The notes under the pieces: generated by a model
The model's input: the letters and a program-made list of their open reading frames with translations, nothing else
Told to the model about the DNA's origin: nothing
Databases searched by the model: none
Translations under genes and position numbers: made by a program
Assembly: GCF_902506065.1 (NCBI RefSeq)
Contig: NZ_LR733048.1
Span: 1 to 58,121 of the forward strand
Reading direction: 5' to 3'
Length of the DNA stretch: 58,121 nt
Source of the DNA: Arthrobacter sp. 9V
GTDB lineage: Bacteria; Actinomycetota; Actinomycetes; Actinomycetales; Micrococcaceae
Shown: piece by piece, positions 7,232-15,993 of the stretch
Layout: the number at the start of each line of letters is the position of its first letter
Numbering within the stretch: the stretch's first letter is position 1

Positions 7232-8059
7232 CTCGTCGGATCCGTCGTGGGGGGTCCACCCCAGCTTCACGGAGATTGCTTCGGCTTCCCGTTGAAGGGG
7301 TACCAGAAAACGGGATAGGTTTCGGGTATTGAGTCGGTTCGACGGCGCAGCAACTGTTAAGGACGCCTGGACGCTTCCGCTGTAGTTCCGCAACGCCACC
7401 GAGAGGCTGGACAGGCCCACTTCCCTCTCTTCCCAGCATGTGGCGTAGCCCCGTCGGGCAATCTTTCCCAGCTCTTCCCGCAGCGTCTCGTAGTCTGTGA
7501 TGGTGTTGGACGTATATGCCTTCAGCCCTCGACTGATGTAGCCATGGACATAGTCCTCTGCCTGGTTGGCGAGCAGGACCTTGCCGGAGGCCGTGGCGTG
7601 CAGGGATGAGCGGCGGCCGCTGTTAGCGACCATGCCGAACGTGCTGCTGGTCTGCCCGCGGTCCAAGTACAGGACGTTGTCGTCGTCCAGGATGCCGAGC
7701 AGGACCGCGGCATTGGTTTCGGTTGCCAGCCGGTCCAGGTGAAAGCGCGAGAGCTTGGTCAGTTCAATCGACCTCACCACAGCACTTCCCAATTCATATA
7801 TGCCCCAACTGAGTTGGTAGCGCGCGTCCGCGTCCTTGGAGACGAGCCCTTCCACTTCGAGAGTTTTCAACAGGTTGTAGGTCGCCGGCTTACTCAATTC
7901 GACCCGGCGTGCCAGATCACTGAGTGACGTGGGACGGGAGAAACGTCCCAGCGCCTTCAGAAGGTGCGCGGCACGCGCGACGGACTGCACTGTGCGTGGC
8001 GGCCTAGCCGGCGAATCAACTGACCCGGGCACGGGCTGAGGCAAGACTGTTTCTCCCAT
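7220..8059 (-). CDS. IclR-family transcriptional regulator 1, 279 aa
   Basis: Winged-helix regulator (N-terminal HTH around residues 25-85: TSLSDLARRVELSKPATYNLLKTL) with the C-terminal IclR effector domain, including GKVLLA and the CWEEREVGLSSL segment. It is divergent from the ABC transporter operon and very similar in layout to regulator 2 (16942-17751). The frame extends to 8095; ATG 8059 is preferred by comparison with regulator 2, although no good ribosome site is visible for any start. It probably controls the catabolic island through the motif at 8108-8126, responding to a sugar acid or degradation product. Confidence 0.85.
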   Translation of the reverse strand: MGETVLPQPVPGSVDSPARPPRTVQSVARAAHLLKALGRFSRPTSLSDLARRVELSKPATYNLLKTLEVEGLVSKDADARYQLSWGIYELGSAVVRSIELTKLSRFHLDRLATETNAAVLLGILDDDNVLYLDRGQTSSTFGMVANSGRRSSLHATASGKVLLANQAEDYVHGYISRGLKAYTSNTITDYETLREELGKIARRGYATCWEEREVGLSSLSVALRNYSGSVQASLTVAAPSNRLNTRNLSRFLVPLQREAEAISVKLGWTPHDGSDESGV

Positions 8060-8107
8060 GCAAACAAGTATGCGGCTCATCACAAGCGTTAGCAAGCGCT
8101 GAACGGT

Positions 8108-8126
8108 ATTTGCTATTGGCTATTGC
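8108..8126. promoter_or_regulatory. IclR operator-like motif, copy A
   Basis: AAC-N3-ATTT-N6-GGCTATTG sits in the iclR1/ABC intergenic region. The same arrangement occurs before the CoA-transferase operon (17803-17831) and before the oxidoreductase operon (23992-24020). Copy A has a weaker left arm; a GTTAGC on its left is the complement of the GCTAAC seen in the other copies. The repeated occurrence at all three plus-strand promoters of the island supports a shared regulator site. Confidence 0.65.
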
Positions 8127-8242
8127 TTGGGGCGGGCCGAACTGGCTACCTTCGAATCAACCCCAAATGTGAGCTGAATCGCCAAAACAGGCGCAGACCT
8201 AGGGACGGCGAAGTCCCGGCACTCCAATCAAAAGGAAATCTC

Positions 8243-9277
8243 ATGAGCACGCAGAAGATTGCCAGCGTGGGCAACCTGAAGGACGGAAATGAGCGACCGT
8301 CGAACACCCCCGAATCGGTCAATCCCCGCAAGAACGCCGTAGTTCGGATCTTGAAGCAGGGGGCCATCGGATGGGTCCTCCTGGCTTTGTGCGTGGTGGC
8401 CTACATCGCCACCCCGTACTTCCTCACCGTTGACAACCTGATCATCGTCGCCCGGCAGACGGCTTTGGTTGGCGTGGTGGCGGTGGGAATGACCTTCGTC
8501 ATCCTGACTGCAGGCATCGATCTGTCCGTCGGCGCTGTTGTCGGCCTCACGGCAGTGTCCGTTTCGTATTGCCTGGCCAACGGCTACGGCATCGCTGCCG
8601 CTCTCGCCGCCGGCGCCGTGGTTGGCCTGCTCGTCGGTGTACTCAACGGTGTGGGCGTAAACCTGGCGAAAGTTCCGCCGTTCATCATGACGTTGGGGAT
8701 GATGACCATGGCCCGTGGCATCGCGTTGACGCTATCGAACGGAAAGCCGATCGGCGTCGGCGCTGAAGCCGAGGCCTTCTCTTGGATCGGGGCCGGTGAC
8801 GTTCTGGGAATTCCTGTTCCCGTCCTGATCTTTGCAGTGGTCGCCGCTGTCGCGGCGTTCGTTCTGCGCTACACCTCCTTCGGCCGCGCCGTCTACGCCG
8901 TTGGTGACAACCGCGAAGCTGCCCGCCTGTCCGGTATCAGGGTCAAGCGCACCCTCTTCATCGTCTACGTCATAGCAGGTCTCTTGGCAGCGCTCACCGG
9001 CATCATCTACGTCAGCCGGTTGACCGTGGGCGAGCCGACCGCCGGCATGAGCCTGGAACTGGACGCCATCGCCATCGTCGTTATCGGAGGCACGAGCCTC
9101 TTCGGCGGCCAGGGAAAGATCTCCGGCACCATCATCGGCGCCGCCATCGTCACTGTCCTGTCCAACCTTTTGGACCTGCTGGCCGTCTCTTCCTTCACCC
9201 AGCAGATCATCAAGGGCGTCATCGTCATCGCCGCAGTCATTCTCGAACGCATCCAGAACCGCCACAGCAACGACTAA
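8243..9277 (+). CDS. ABC sugar transporter permease (RbsC type), 344 aa
   Basis: Membrane channel of a ribose-type (carbohydrate uptake 2 family) importer. About eight to ten hydrophobic segments are visible after a ~35-residue cytoplasmic N-terminus. Family motifs include GMTFVILTAGIDLSVG near residue 95 and a late IGGTSLFGGQG. ATG 8243 follows AAAAGGAAA. The frame is open upstream but that part lacks coding character. First gene of the uptake/uronate operon, followed by the binding protein and ATPase. It probably serves both binding proteins of the island, since no second permease exists here. Confidence 0.9.
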   Translation: MSTQKIASVGNLKDGNERPSNTPESVNPRKNAVVRILKQGAIGWVLLALCVVAYIATPYFLTVDNLIIVARQTALVGVVAVGMTFVILTAGIDLSVGAVVGLTAVSVSYCLANGYGIAAALAAGAVVGLLVGVLNGVGVNLAKVPPFIMTLGMMTMARGIALTLSNGKPIGVGAEAEAFSWIGAGDVLGIPVPVLIFAVVAAVAAFVLRYTSFGRAVYAVGDNREAARLSGIRVKRTLFIVYVIAGLLAALTGIIYVSRLTVGEPTAGMSLELDAIAIVVIGGTSLFGGQGKISGTIIGAAIVTVLSNLLDLLAVSSFTQQIIKGVIVIAAVILERIQNRHSND

Positions 9278-9319
9278 CACCCCACCCCGCCCCGCACTTA
9301 CTCAAACAGGGAGAACACC

Positions 9320-10282
9320 ATGTTCCGCAACAAGAAGAGCCGCGCAGCGGTCGCCATCGTCGGCGCCCTCCTGGTCGCCTCAACCGCCGCAGCCTGCAAC
9401 CGCGGAGAAGCCGGCGCCGCTGGCGGCAAGACCGTGATCGGATTCTCGCAGGCAACCATGAACCACCCGCTCCGCGTGGCCATGGTCGACGGAAACGTCG
9501 CCTACGCCAAGGAGCACTACGCCGACGTGGAGGTTAAGGTCTCCGACGGCCAGAACAGCGCACCCACACAGGTCGCCAACATGGAGTCGCTGATCGCTCA
9601 GCACCCGAAGGCCATCATCCTCTCCCCTGTCACCTCCGACGCCCTGACGTCTGTGGCCAAGAAGGCCATGGATGCCGGCATTCCGGTCCTGACGGTCGAC
9701 CGGCAGGTCAACACGCCCGTGACGTCGCACATCGGCGGCGACAACAAGGCCATTGCCGTCTCCGTCGGTGAATTCCTCGGCGAAAAGCTTGGTGGCAAGG
9801 GCAACATCATCGAGATCCAGGGAACCTCCGGCGCCTCGGCAACGACCGAACGCAACAGTGGCTTTGCTGACGCGATCTCCAAGTTCCCCGGCCTGAAGAT
9901 CGTCGCCTCCACCGACGGTGATTACCAGCGCAACAACGCCACCAAATTCATCGAAAACAACATCCAGCGCTTCAAGTCCGGCGAAGTCACCGCCGTCTAC
10001 GCCCACAACGACGAAATGGCACTCGGCGCCCGCCTGGCCCTCGAGCAGGCCGGCGTCGCCGACAAGGTCACCATCGTCAGCATCGACGGACAAAACGAAG
10101 CCATCCAAGCCGTCGCCGACGGCAAACTCACTGCGACGTTCACCTACCCGTACGGGGTTCCCGAGGCCATCGAAGCCGCCTACAAGGCAGCCAAGGGCGA
10201 GACGGTCGAGAAGTCCATCGTGTTGAAGTCGCAGCGCATCGATCAGGACAACGCCAAGGACTTCATCGGCAAGGGCTTCTAG
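9320..10282 (+). CDS. Sugar-binding lipoprotein 1 of ABC transporter, 320 aa
   Basis: Extracellular solute receptor of the periplasmic-binding protein type I fold (ribose/galactose type). It has a lipoprotein signal with the lipidation cysteine at residue 26 (TAAAC), then a mature domain starting IGFSQATMNHPLR. It is 42 bases behind the permease and has a GGGAG ribosome site. A paralog lies at 26366-27349; the two share a 269-bp identical stretch (9860-10128 here), a sign of gene conversion. The ligand is probably a sugar or sugar acid. Confidence 0.9.
   Translation: MFRNKKSRAAVAIVGALLVASTAAACNRGEAGAAGGKTVIGFSQATMNHPLRVAMVDGNVAYAKEHYADVEVKVSDGQNSAPTQVANMESLIAQHPKAIILSPVTSDALTSVAKKAMDAGIPVLTVDRQVNTPVTSHIGGDNKAIAVSVGEFLGEKLGGKGNIIEIQGTSGASATTERNSGFADAISKFPGLKIVASTDGDYQRNNATKFIENNIQRFKSGEVTAVYAHNDEMALGARLALEQAGVADKVTIVSIDGQNEAIQAVADGKLTATFTYPYGVPEAIEAAYKAAKGETVEKSIVLKSQRIDQDNAKDFIGKGF
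9860..10128 (+). repeat. 269-bp identical block shared by two binding-protein genes (copy 1)
   Basis: Every base of 9860-10128 matches 26927-27195, while the genes on both sides differ at many positions. The block encodes residues ~181-270 of the binding proteins, including part of the C-terminal lobe and hinge. Sharp edges indicate recent gene conversion or template switching rather than simple common descent. Confidence 0.9.
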
Positions 10283-10346
10283 CCTTCACCCTGGCCCCCG
10301 GGCCTGACCGCACCTTCATCGGCAACTCATCCACCGGAGCATCACA

Positions 10347-11900
10347 ATGAACACAGAACCAGACAACAGCCCCGCAGCTGCCCCAGCAGCGCCCAAAGGG
10401 ACTCCGCTGTTGAAGATGGACAAGATCGGCAAGCACTTCGCCGGAGTCATTGCCCTTGACGGGGTGAGTCTGGAAATCGGCACCGGCGAATGCCATGCAC
10501 TCGTTGGCGAAAACGGGGCCGGGAAATCCACCCTCATGAAGGTCCTGTCAGGCGCTTACACCGCCGACGCGGGCACCGTCAGCATCGACGGTGCCCGCGT
10601 CGAAACCGGCAACCCCCGGCGTATGGCCGACCTGGGCATCGCGGTGATCTACCAGGAACTGACCCTGGCACCCCACCTGAGCGTCGCCGAGAACGTCTTT
10701 CTTGGGCGGATGCCGCGAACGAAGCTCGGCATTGTCGACTGGGCCAGTGCACGCAGGCAAACCCGGGAAGCCCTGAACCGGCTGGGCGTCACTATCGGCG
10801 TCGATGTGCTGGCAGCCGATTTGAGCATCGCCCAGCAGCAGATGGTCGAAATCGCCAAAGCCCTGACCCAGAACGCGCGGCTGCTTGTCCTTGACGAACC
10901 TTCGGCGGTCCTGGGCGACACCGAGATAGCCATGCTGTTCGACATCATGCGGTCTTTGAAGTCCGAAGGCATCTCCTTCATCTACATTTCACACCGGATG
11001 AAGGAGATCTTCGAGATCGCCGACAACGTCACGGTGTTGCGCGACGGCCGGACCATCGCAACCCAGCCCGTCGCTGACATCACCGCAGACGGGCTAGTTA
11101 GCCAGATGGTGGGCCGGGAGCTGAGCAACGTTTATCCGCCACGGGACCGGGATCCCAAGGGCGTTGTTTTGAAGGTACAGAACCTCAACGGCGGCCCACT
11201 GGTCAAGGATGTCAGCTTCGAACTCCGGGCCGGGGAAATTGTCGGTATCGCCGGCCTGGCAGGTGCCGGGCGTACGGAAATCCTCCGGCTCATCTCCGGC
11301 GCAGACCGCAGGGCGTCAGGCACCGTGGAGCTGTTCGGCAAGCCCGTTGACTTTGCCAATCCCCGCCAGGCAGTTGACGCCGGCATCGGCCTGCTGCCCG
11401 AAGACCGCAAAGGCCAGGGCCTGTTCCTCAGCCACTCAGTCGCGTTCAACATCTCGGCCGCGGACCTTTCCAAGTACTCCACGGCGGGGGTCCTTAACCT
11501 GGGCTCTGAGAAGCAGAAGGCCAACGAACTGATCAAGAGCCTGCGCATCAGGACCCCCGACGCCGCGTTCACCGTACGGAACCTGTCGGGCGGCAACCAG
11601 CAAAAGTGCGTCCTGGGCCGGTGGCTCGCCGCCGGATGTTCGGTGCTGCTGGCCGACGAACCAACCCGTGGCGTGGACGTCGGGGCCAAGCAGGACATGT
11701 ACCGGCTGCTCAACGAGTTCGCCCAGGAGGGCCTCGCCGTCCTGTTCGTCTCCTCGGAACTGCCCGAAGTCCTCGGATTGGCCGACCGGATTCTGGTCAT
11801 CCGGGACGGGGAAGTTTCCGCAGAGCTTGACGGTAAGACCGCAACGGAGGAATCCATCATGCGCCACGCCACCGACCACGGCGCCGCTGTCGGTCTCTGA
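10347..11900 (+). CDS. ABC sugar transporter ATP-binding protein (RbsA type), 517 aa
   Basis: Double-cassette ATPase that powers the ribose-type importer. The first cassette has Walker A GENGAGKST, a DLSIAQQQMVEIAKAL signature region and Walker B LLVLDEP. The second has the RbsA-typical degenerate P-loop (GLAGAGRTE), an intact LSGGNQQK signature and a VLLADEPTRGVD Walker B. The length fits RbsA/MglA proteins (~500). It lies between binding protein 1 and the GH88 hydrolase. Confidence 0.93.
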   Translation: MNTEPDNSPAAAPAAPKGTPLLKMDKIGKHFAGVIALDGVSLEIGTGECHALVGENGAGKSTLMKVLSGAYTADAGTVSIDGARVETGNPRRMADLGIAVIYQELTLAPHLSVAENVFLGRMPRTKLGIVDWASARRQTREALNRLGVTIGVDVLAADLSIAQQQMVEIAKALTQNARLLVLDEPSAVLGDTEIAMLFDIMRSLKSEGISFIYISHRMKEIFEIADNVTVLRDGRTIATQPVADITADGLVSQMVGRELSNVYPPRDRDPKGVVLKVQNLNGGPLVKDVSFELRAGEIVGIAGLAGAGRTEILRLISGADRRASGTVELFGKPVDFANPRQAVDAGIGLLPEDRKGQGLFLSHSVAFNISAADLSKYSTAGVLNLGSEKQKANELIKSLRIRTPDAAFTVRNLSGGNQQKCVLGRWLAAGCSVLLADEPTRGVDVGAKQDMYRLLNEFAQEGLAVLFVSSELPEVLGLADRILVIRDGEVSAELDGKTATEESIMRHATDHGAAVGL

Positions 11901-11935
11901 CAGCACCAGCACAGAGCCAGAAAGGCACTTCACCC

Positions 11936-13078
11936 ATGAGCACCCCGACGCAGGCGACAAAGCCAAGTCTCGACCTTGACGCCACCTTCGCCACGGCGCA
12001 GGAACAGGTCAAGAACCTCATCACCAACCACCCCGGCAAGATCCCGGTCTACACCGAGAATGGACAGTGGCACTTCGACGACGATGCCTGGGCCCCGGGG
12101 TGGACCTCTGGATTCCTGACCGGCCTGATTTGGATCTTCGCCGAACGGACCGGGGATCCCTGGTGGCGGGAACAGGCTGAAAAGTACAGCCTTCTGGTTG
12201 AACCCAGGAAACACGACGACGGCACCCATGACGTGGGGTTCCTCATGACTCCCAGCTGGGGACGATGGCACGAACTCGCCCCGTCGGAAAAGACCAAGGA
12301 CGTGCTGGTCACCGCCGGCCGGACTCTGGCCAAGAGCTACAACCCGGCCGGAAAGTACCTGAAGACCTGGGTCGATGACGGCAGTTCCTTCATTGACATC
12401 ATGATGAACGTCGGCATCATCTTCCAGGCCGGCGCCCTCTCCGGCGACGAAATCCTGACCAGCATCGCAGCCGAGCACTCCCTGACCTCGCGCCGCTATC
12501 TGGTGCGCGGCGACTCAAGCACCATCCATGAGGGATGGTTCAACCCCAAAACCGGCGAATTCCTGCGGGCCGAAACCCACCAGGGCTATCGTGCCGACTC
12601 CTGCTGGGTCCGCGGACTAACCTGGGCGATCTACGGCTTCGGCACCGCTTACGAGTGGACCGGAGACACCAGGTTCCTGGACACCGCACGCCACTGCGCG
12701 GACTACTACATCGAACGCACCGGCGACCGGATCATCCCGCCGAACGACTTCGATGACCCGCATCCGGAACTGCAGTTCGAAGCCTCCGCGGCCAGCATCG
12801 CCTCCTCGGCCCTGCTGCAGCTCGCGGAGCTCCTGCACGCCCACGGTCAGGGCATCGACGCTGAACCCTACGAGAACTACGCACGCCGCACCCTGGCCCG
12901 GCTGAGCACCCCGGAGTTCCTCGGCCGCGCCGAGGAAGGCTGGGAAGGCGTCATCAAGCAAGCCACCTACCACCGCGGCAACAATTTGGGCGTCAACGAA
13001 AGCGTCATGTGGGGCGACTATTACTTCGTTGAGGCCCTGCACAAACTCTCAAAACTCACCAACGAAACCAACAGGTAA
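11936..13078 (+). CDS. Glycoside hydrolase family 88 unsaturated uronyl hydrolase, 380 aa
   Basis: Cytoplasmic (no signal peptide) enzyme of the UGL/GH88 type, which hydrates the double bond of a 4,5-unsaturated uronic acid at the non-reducing end and so releases it from its partner. The expected acidic residues are visible: Asp99 in HDVGF and Asp154 in SFIDIMMN. The segment GYRADSCWVRGLTWAIYGF matches the family substrate-binding region. The product rearranges to a keto-deoxy uronate that feeds the KDG kinase and aldolase downstream, but no kduI/kduD gene and no polysaccharide lyase is in the island. It is the only glycosidase here, hence the best clue to the substrate. Confidence 0.88.
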   Translation: MSTPTQATKPSLDLDATFATAQEQVKNLITNHPGKIPVYTENGQWHFDDDAWAPGWTSGFLTGLIWIFAERTGDPWWREQAEKYSLLVEPRKHDDGTHDVGFLMTPSWGRWHELAPSEKTKDVLVTAGRTLAKSYNPAGKYLKTWVDDGSSFIDIMMNVGIIFQAGALSGDEILTSIAAEHSLTSRRYLVRGDSSTIHEGWFNPKTGEFLRAETHQGYRADSCWVRGLTWAIYGFGTAYEWTGDTRFLDTARHCADYYIERTGDRIIPPNDFDDPHPELQFEASAASIASSALLQLAELLHAHGQGIDAEPYENYARRTLARLSTPEFLGRAEEGWEGVIKQATYHRGNNLGVNESVMWGDYYFVEALHKLSKLTNETNR

Positions 13079-13083
13079 ACCCG

Positions 13084-14427
13084 GTGAGTTCCAACCTCCC
13101 CACCACGGCCACCGACGTCGATAGCAGCCCCCGGGTCACCCCCACCGATCGGCGCCGCGCCGCTTGGGCCGGGTTCGTGGGCACCATGCTCGAGAACTTC
13201 GACATGGTCGTCTACAGCATCGGCTCTGCGGTCATCTTCAACACGCTGTTCTTCCCCAACTTCGACCCGGCCATCGGCTTTATCGCCAGCTTCGCGACCT
13301 ATGCCGTCGGTTTCGGCGCCCGGCCCCTGGGCGGACTGTTCTTCTCCCGCTACGGTGACCGGCTGGGCCGCAAGTTCGTCATGGTGGCCACGTTGAGCCT
13401 CATGGGCACCGCGACCTTCGCGATCGGCCTGCTGCCCACCTACGGGCAGGCCGGGGTCCTCGCCCCGGTGCTGCTGGTCCTCTGCCGCTTCGTCCAGGGC
13501 TTCGGGGCCGGCGCCGAAATGGCCAGCGGTGTGGTGCTGCTGACAGAATATGCCCGCAAGGGACGGCGCGGGGCCATGGTGTCACTGGTGTGGGTCGGCG
13601 CGGCCGTTGGTTCCGTTGCCGGGGCACTGGTGTGGCTGCTGGTGCAGTTGCTTCCCAAAGCCGAGCTCGAAGGCTACGGCTGGCGTCTGGTGTTCCTCTC
13701 CAGCATCGCCGTCACCATCGCCGCGTACGTCATCCGCCGGCGGATGAAGGAGTCCCCGGTCTTCCGAGAGCTCAAAGCCGAACGCCTGGAAGCGTCCTCA
13801 CCAGTCCGGGACGTCCTGAAAAACGGCCGCAAACCCCTGACCCGGGTCTTCTTCATTAACGTCGGAGGCCACGCGCACTCCTACATCTACCAGGTCTTCA
13901 TCGGCGCCTACCTCATCTCCACCGTCCACATGCCCACAACATTGGTGCCCCAAATGCTGCTCCTGGGCGGGATCGTCGCCATCCCCGCGGCCTACCTGGC
14001 CGGCCGGGCCTCGGATAAGTGGGGCCGCAAACCGGTGAACCTGGCCATCTTGAGCGTGCTGTTCCTGTTCTCCTTCCCGGCGTTCTGGCTGGCCGGCACG
14101 GGCAACGTGTGGCTGATCGGGGCCGTGTACGTCGTCGGATTCGCGTTCGCCGTCGAAGGCGCCATCGCTGCCCAGTCCGCCATGTTCGCCGAACTGTTCG
14201 GCGCCCGCTACCGCTACGCCGGTGTGGCCCTGGCCCGGGAATTCTCTGCGATCTTCGGCGGCGGCATCGCCCCCATGATCTGCTCCGCGCTGCTGGCATG
14301 GGCCACCGGATCCTACTGGCCGGTCGCCGTGTACATGATGATCGTCGTCACCGTATCCATCATCCAGTCGCTGCGCACACCCGAAACGGCGGACCGGGAC
14401 CTGACCTCGGTCCAAGACGCGGACTAG
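13084..14427 (+). CDS. MFS transporter, metabolite:H+ symporter (MHS) type, 447 aa
   Basis: Twelve-helix carrier starting at GTG 13084, five bases after the GH88 stop. MHS features are the opening GTMLENFDMVVYS helix, RPLGGLFFSRYGDRLGRK in the first cytoplasmic loop, GAEMASGVVLLTEY, and a later DKWGRKP. Such carriers import organic acids. Its place between hydrolase and catabolic genes suggests it takes up the free acid or uronide as an alternative to the ABC importer. Confidence 0.88.
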   Translation: MSSNLPTTATDVDSSPRVTPTDRRRAAWAGFVGTMLENFDMVVYSIGSAVIFNTLFFPNFDPAIGFIASFATYAVGFGARPLGGLFFSRYGDRLGRKFVMVATLSLMGTATFAIGLLPTYGQAGVLAPVLLVLCRFVQGFGAGAEMASGVVLLTEYARKGRRGAMVSLVWVGAAVGSVAGALVWLLVQLLPKAELEGYGWRLVFLSSIAVTIAAYVIRRRMKESPVFRELKAERLEASSPVRDVLKNGRKPLTRVFFINVGGHAHSYIYQVFIGAYLISTVHMPTTLVPQMLLLGGIVAIPAAYLAGRASDKWGRKPVNLAILSVLFLFSFPAFWLAGTGNVWLIGAVYVVGFAFAVEGAIAAQSAMFAELFGARYRYAGVALAREFSAIFGGGIAPMICSALLAWATGSYWPVAVYMMIVVTVSIIQSLRTPETADRDLTSVQDAD

Positions 14428-14452
14428 AACACCCACCACCTGAAGGAGAGCC

Positions 14453-15331
14453 ATGGACAAGACGCTGCACACCGGATCGAAAGGCCCTTTCCTCCCGGGA
14501 TCCGACCACCCGAAACTGCGTGCTGCCGCGATCGACGTCGATGGCACCTTGCTGGACTCCGGCCATCAGCTGTCCGGGGAAACCATTGCCGCAGTGACGA
14601 AGGCCCGACAAGCGGGCTTGCAGATCATCCTCGCCTCCTCCCGGGCACCACGGGCGATGTGGCCGATCCTGGCCGCGACGACCCTGACCGAACCGGCCAC
14701 GTTCGTTGCCTCCCAAGGCGCGCTCGTGGGCCAGTACTCGGAGGCGGGGACGCTCAGACGTCTGCGCCAGCACCTCATACCGCTGGACGACGCCCACCAC
14801 ATCCTCCGACTGGCTTTGTCCCTGGGGCTGCCAACCAACTGGTTCAGCGGCGAAAAATGGCTTGTCTCCGAAATCGACGGCCATATCCGCCGGGAAGCGG
14901 ACATCGTCGGGTTCAGTCCCTTCCTGGCCTCACTGGCCTCCGAAACGGAAGGCCCGGACAAGCTGATGTTCATGACCGGTCCGCAGGAGACGGACAAACT
15001 CGAACAACTCGCGGCCATGCTGCCCATCACCGTTCAGGCCCAAATATCGAACCCGACCTACCTGGAAATCACCCGGGCAGGTGTCGATAAAGCAGCAGCC
15101 ATACATACCATCTGCCACGGTATGGGACTCCGCGCCGAAGAAGTCGTCGCGTTCGGGGACGGCCCCAACGATCTGGGCCTCTTCGCTTACGCCGGGCTCA
15201 GCATCGCTCCCGCCAACGCCCGGGTCCAGGTCCTGGAAGCTGCGACCTTCCACACCGCCAGCAACGATGACCACGGCGTTGCCCAGGCCCTCATGGCCAT
15301 TCTGGAACACAACGAAAGAACAACCTCATGA
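14453..15331 (+). CDS. HAD superfamily Cof-type phosphatase, 292 aa
   Basis: Haloacid dehalogenase-fold phosphatase of the Cof/type IIB group. The nucleophile motif AAIDVDGTLLD lies near residues 23-33; the last motif VVAFGDGPNDLGLF holds the metal-binding acids. A large cap domain lies between, as in sugar-phosphate phosphatases. It is co-transcribed in the uronate operon and overlaps the aldolase gene by 4 bases (ATGA). It may remove a dead-end sugar phosphate. Confidence 0.85.
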   Translation: MDKTLHTGSKGPFLPGSDHPKLRAAAIDVDGTLLDSGHQLSGETIAAVTKARQAGLQIILASSRAPRAMWPILAATTLTEPATFVASQGALVGQYSEAGTLRRLRQHLIPLDDAHHILRLALSLGLPTNWFSGEKWLVSEIDGHIRREADIVGFSPFLASLASETEGPDKLMFMTGPQETDKLEQLAAMLPITVQAQISNPTYLEITRAGVDKAAAIHTICHGMGLRAEEVVAFGDGPNDLGLFAYAGLSIAPANARVQVLEAATFHTASNDDHGVAQALMAILEHNERTTS

Positions 15332-15993
15332 AAACGCTCCTCGCAGAACACCGCCTCCGCCCCTCAGCGGCACTCCTGGACTGCCCCGTCATCGCCGTGC
15401 TGCGGGCCTGTCACGCCCGGGACTACGTCCCTGTCGTTGCCGCCCTGGGTGAAGCGGGCATCCGTTCCATTGAACTGACCCTGAGCACGCCCGGAACCCT
15501 GGAAACTTTCGAGGCACTGCGGGCAGTGACCGACGATGCCGTCGAAATCGGCGTCGGAACGGTCACTTCCACCGTCCAAACCATCGCCGCTATCGAGGCC
15601 GGAGCCGACTTCCTGGTCACCCCCGTCACCGATACAGCCATCGTTGAAGCAGCCGTCGCGGCCAAGATCCCGGTCTACCCCGGCGGCCTGACCCCCACCG
15701 AGCTGCACGCCGGATGGGCAGCCGGGGCGACAGCGGTGAAAGTCTTCCCGGCAGCAACGGTCGGCCCGGGCTACATCAGCCAGCTTCAAGGACCCTTCCC
15801 GGGCATTCAGGTCGTTCCGTCCGGGGGCATTGGCATCGATGACATCGGCTCCTGGATGAAAGCCGGCGCGGTAGCGGTCAGCCTTGGCGGGCCACTGATC
15901 GGCGACGCCTTTAAAGGCGGCAGCCTCGCCGCACTTAAGGATCGCGCCCGCACAGCGGTACAGGCCGCACTGGAAAACCAGGTGAAGCCATGA
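15328..15993 (+). CDS. eda: KDPG/KHG aldolase family protein, 221 aa
   Basis: Class I aldolase cleaving 2-keto-3-deoxy-6-phosphogluconate (or an epimer) to pyruvate and glyceraldehyde 3-phosphate. Key residues are visible: the Schiff-base Lys138 in TAVKVFPA, Glu49 in SIELTL, Arg26 in IAVLRA, and the phosphate-binding VPSGGIG. The length is typical. It is translationally coupled to both neighbours by 4-base overlaps. Combined with the kinase it forms the lower Entner-Doudoroff-like uronate branch. The galactonate form (KDPGal) cannot be excluded. Confidence 0.9.
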   Translation: MKTLLAEHRLRPSAALLDCPVIAVLRACHARDYVPVVAALGEAGIRSIELTLSTPGTLETFEALRAVTDDAVEIGVGTVTSTVQTIAAIEAGADFLVTPVTDTAIVEAAVAAKIPVYPGGLTPTELHAGWAAGATAVKVFPAATVGPGYISQLQGPFPGIQVVPSGGIGIDDIGSWMKAGAVAVSLGGPLIGDAFKGGSLAALKDRARTAVQAALENQVKP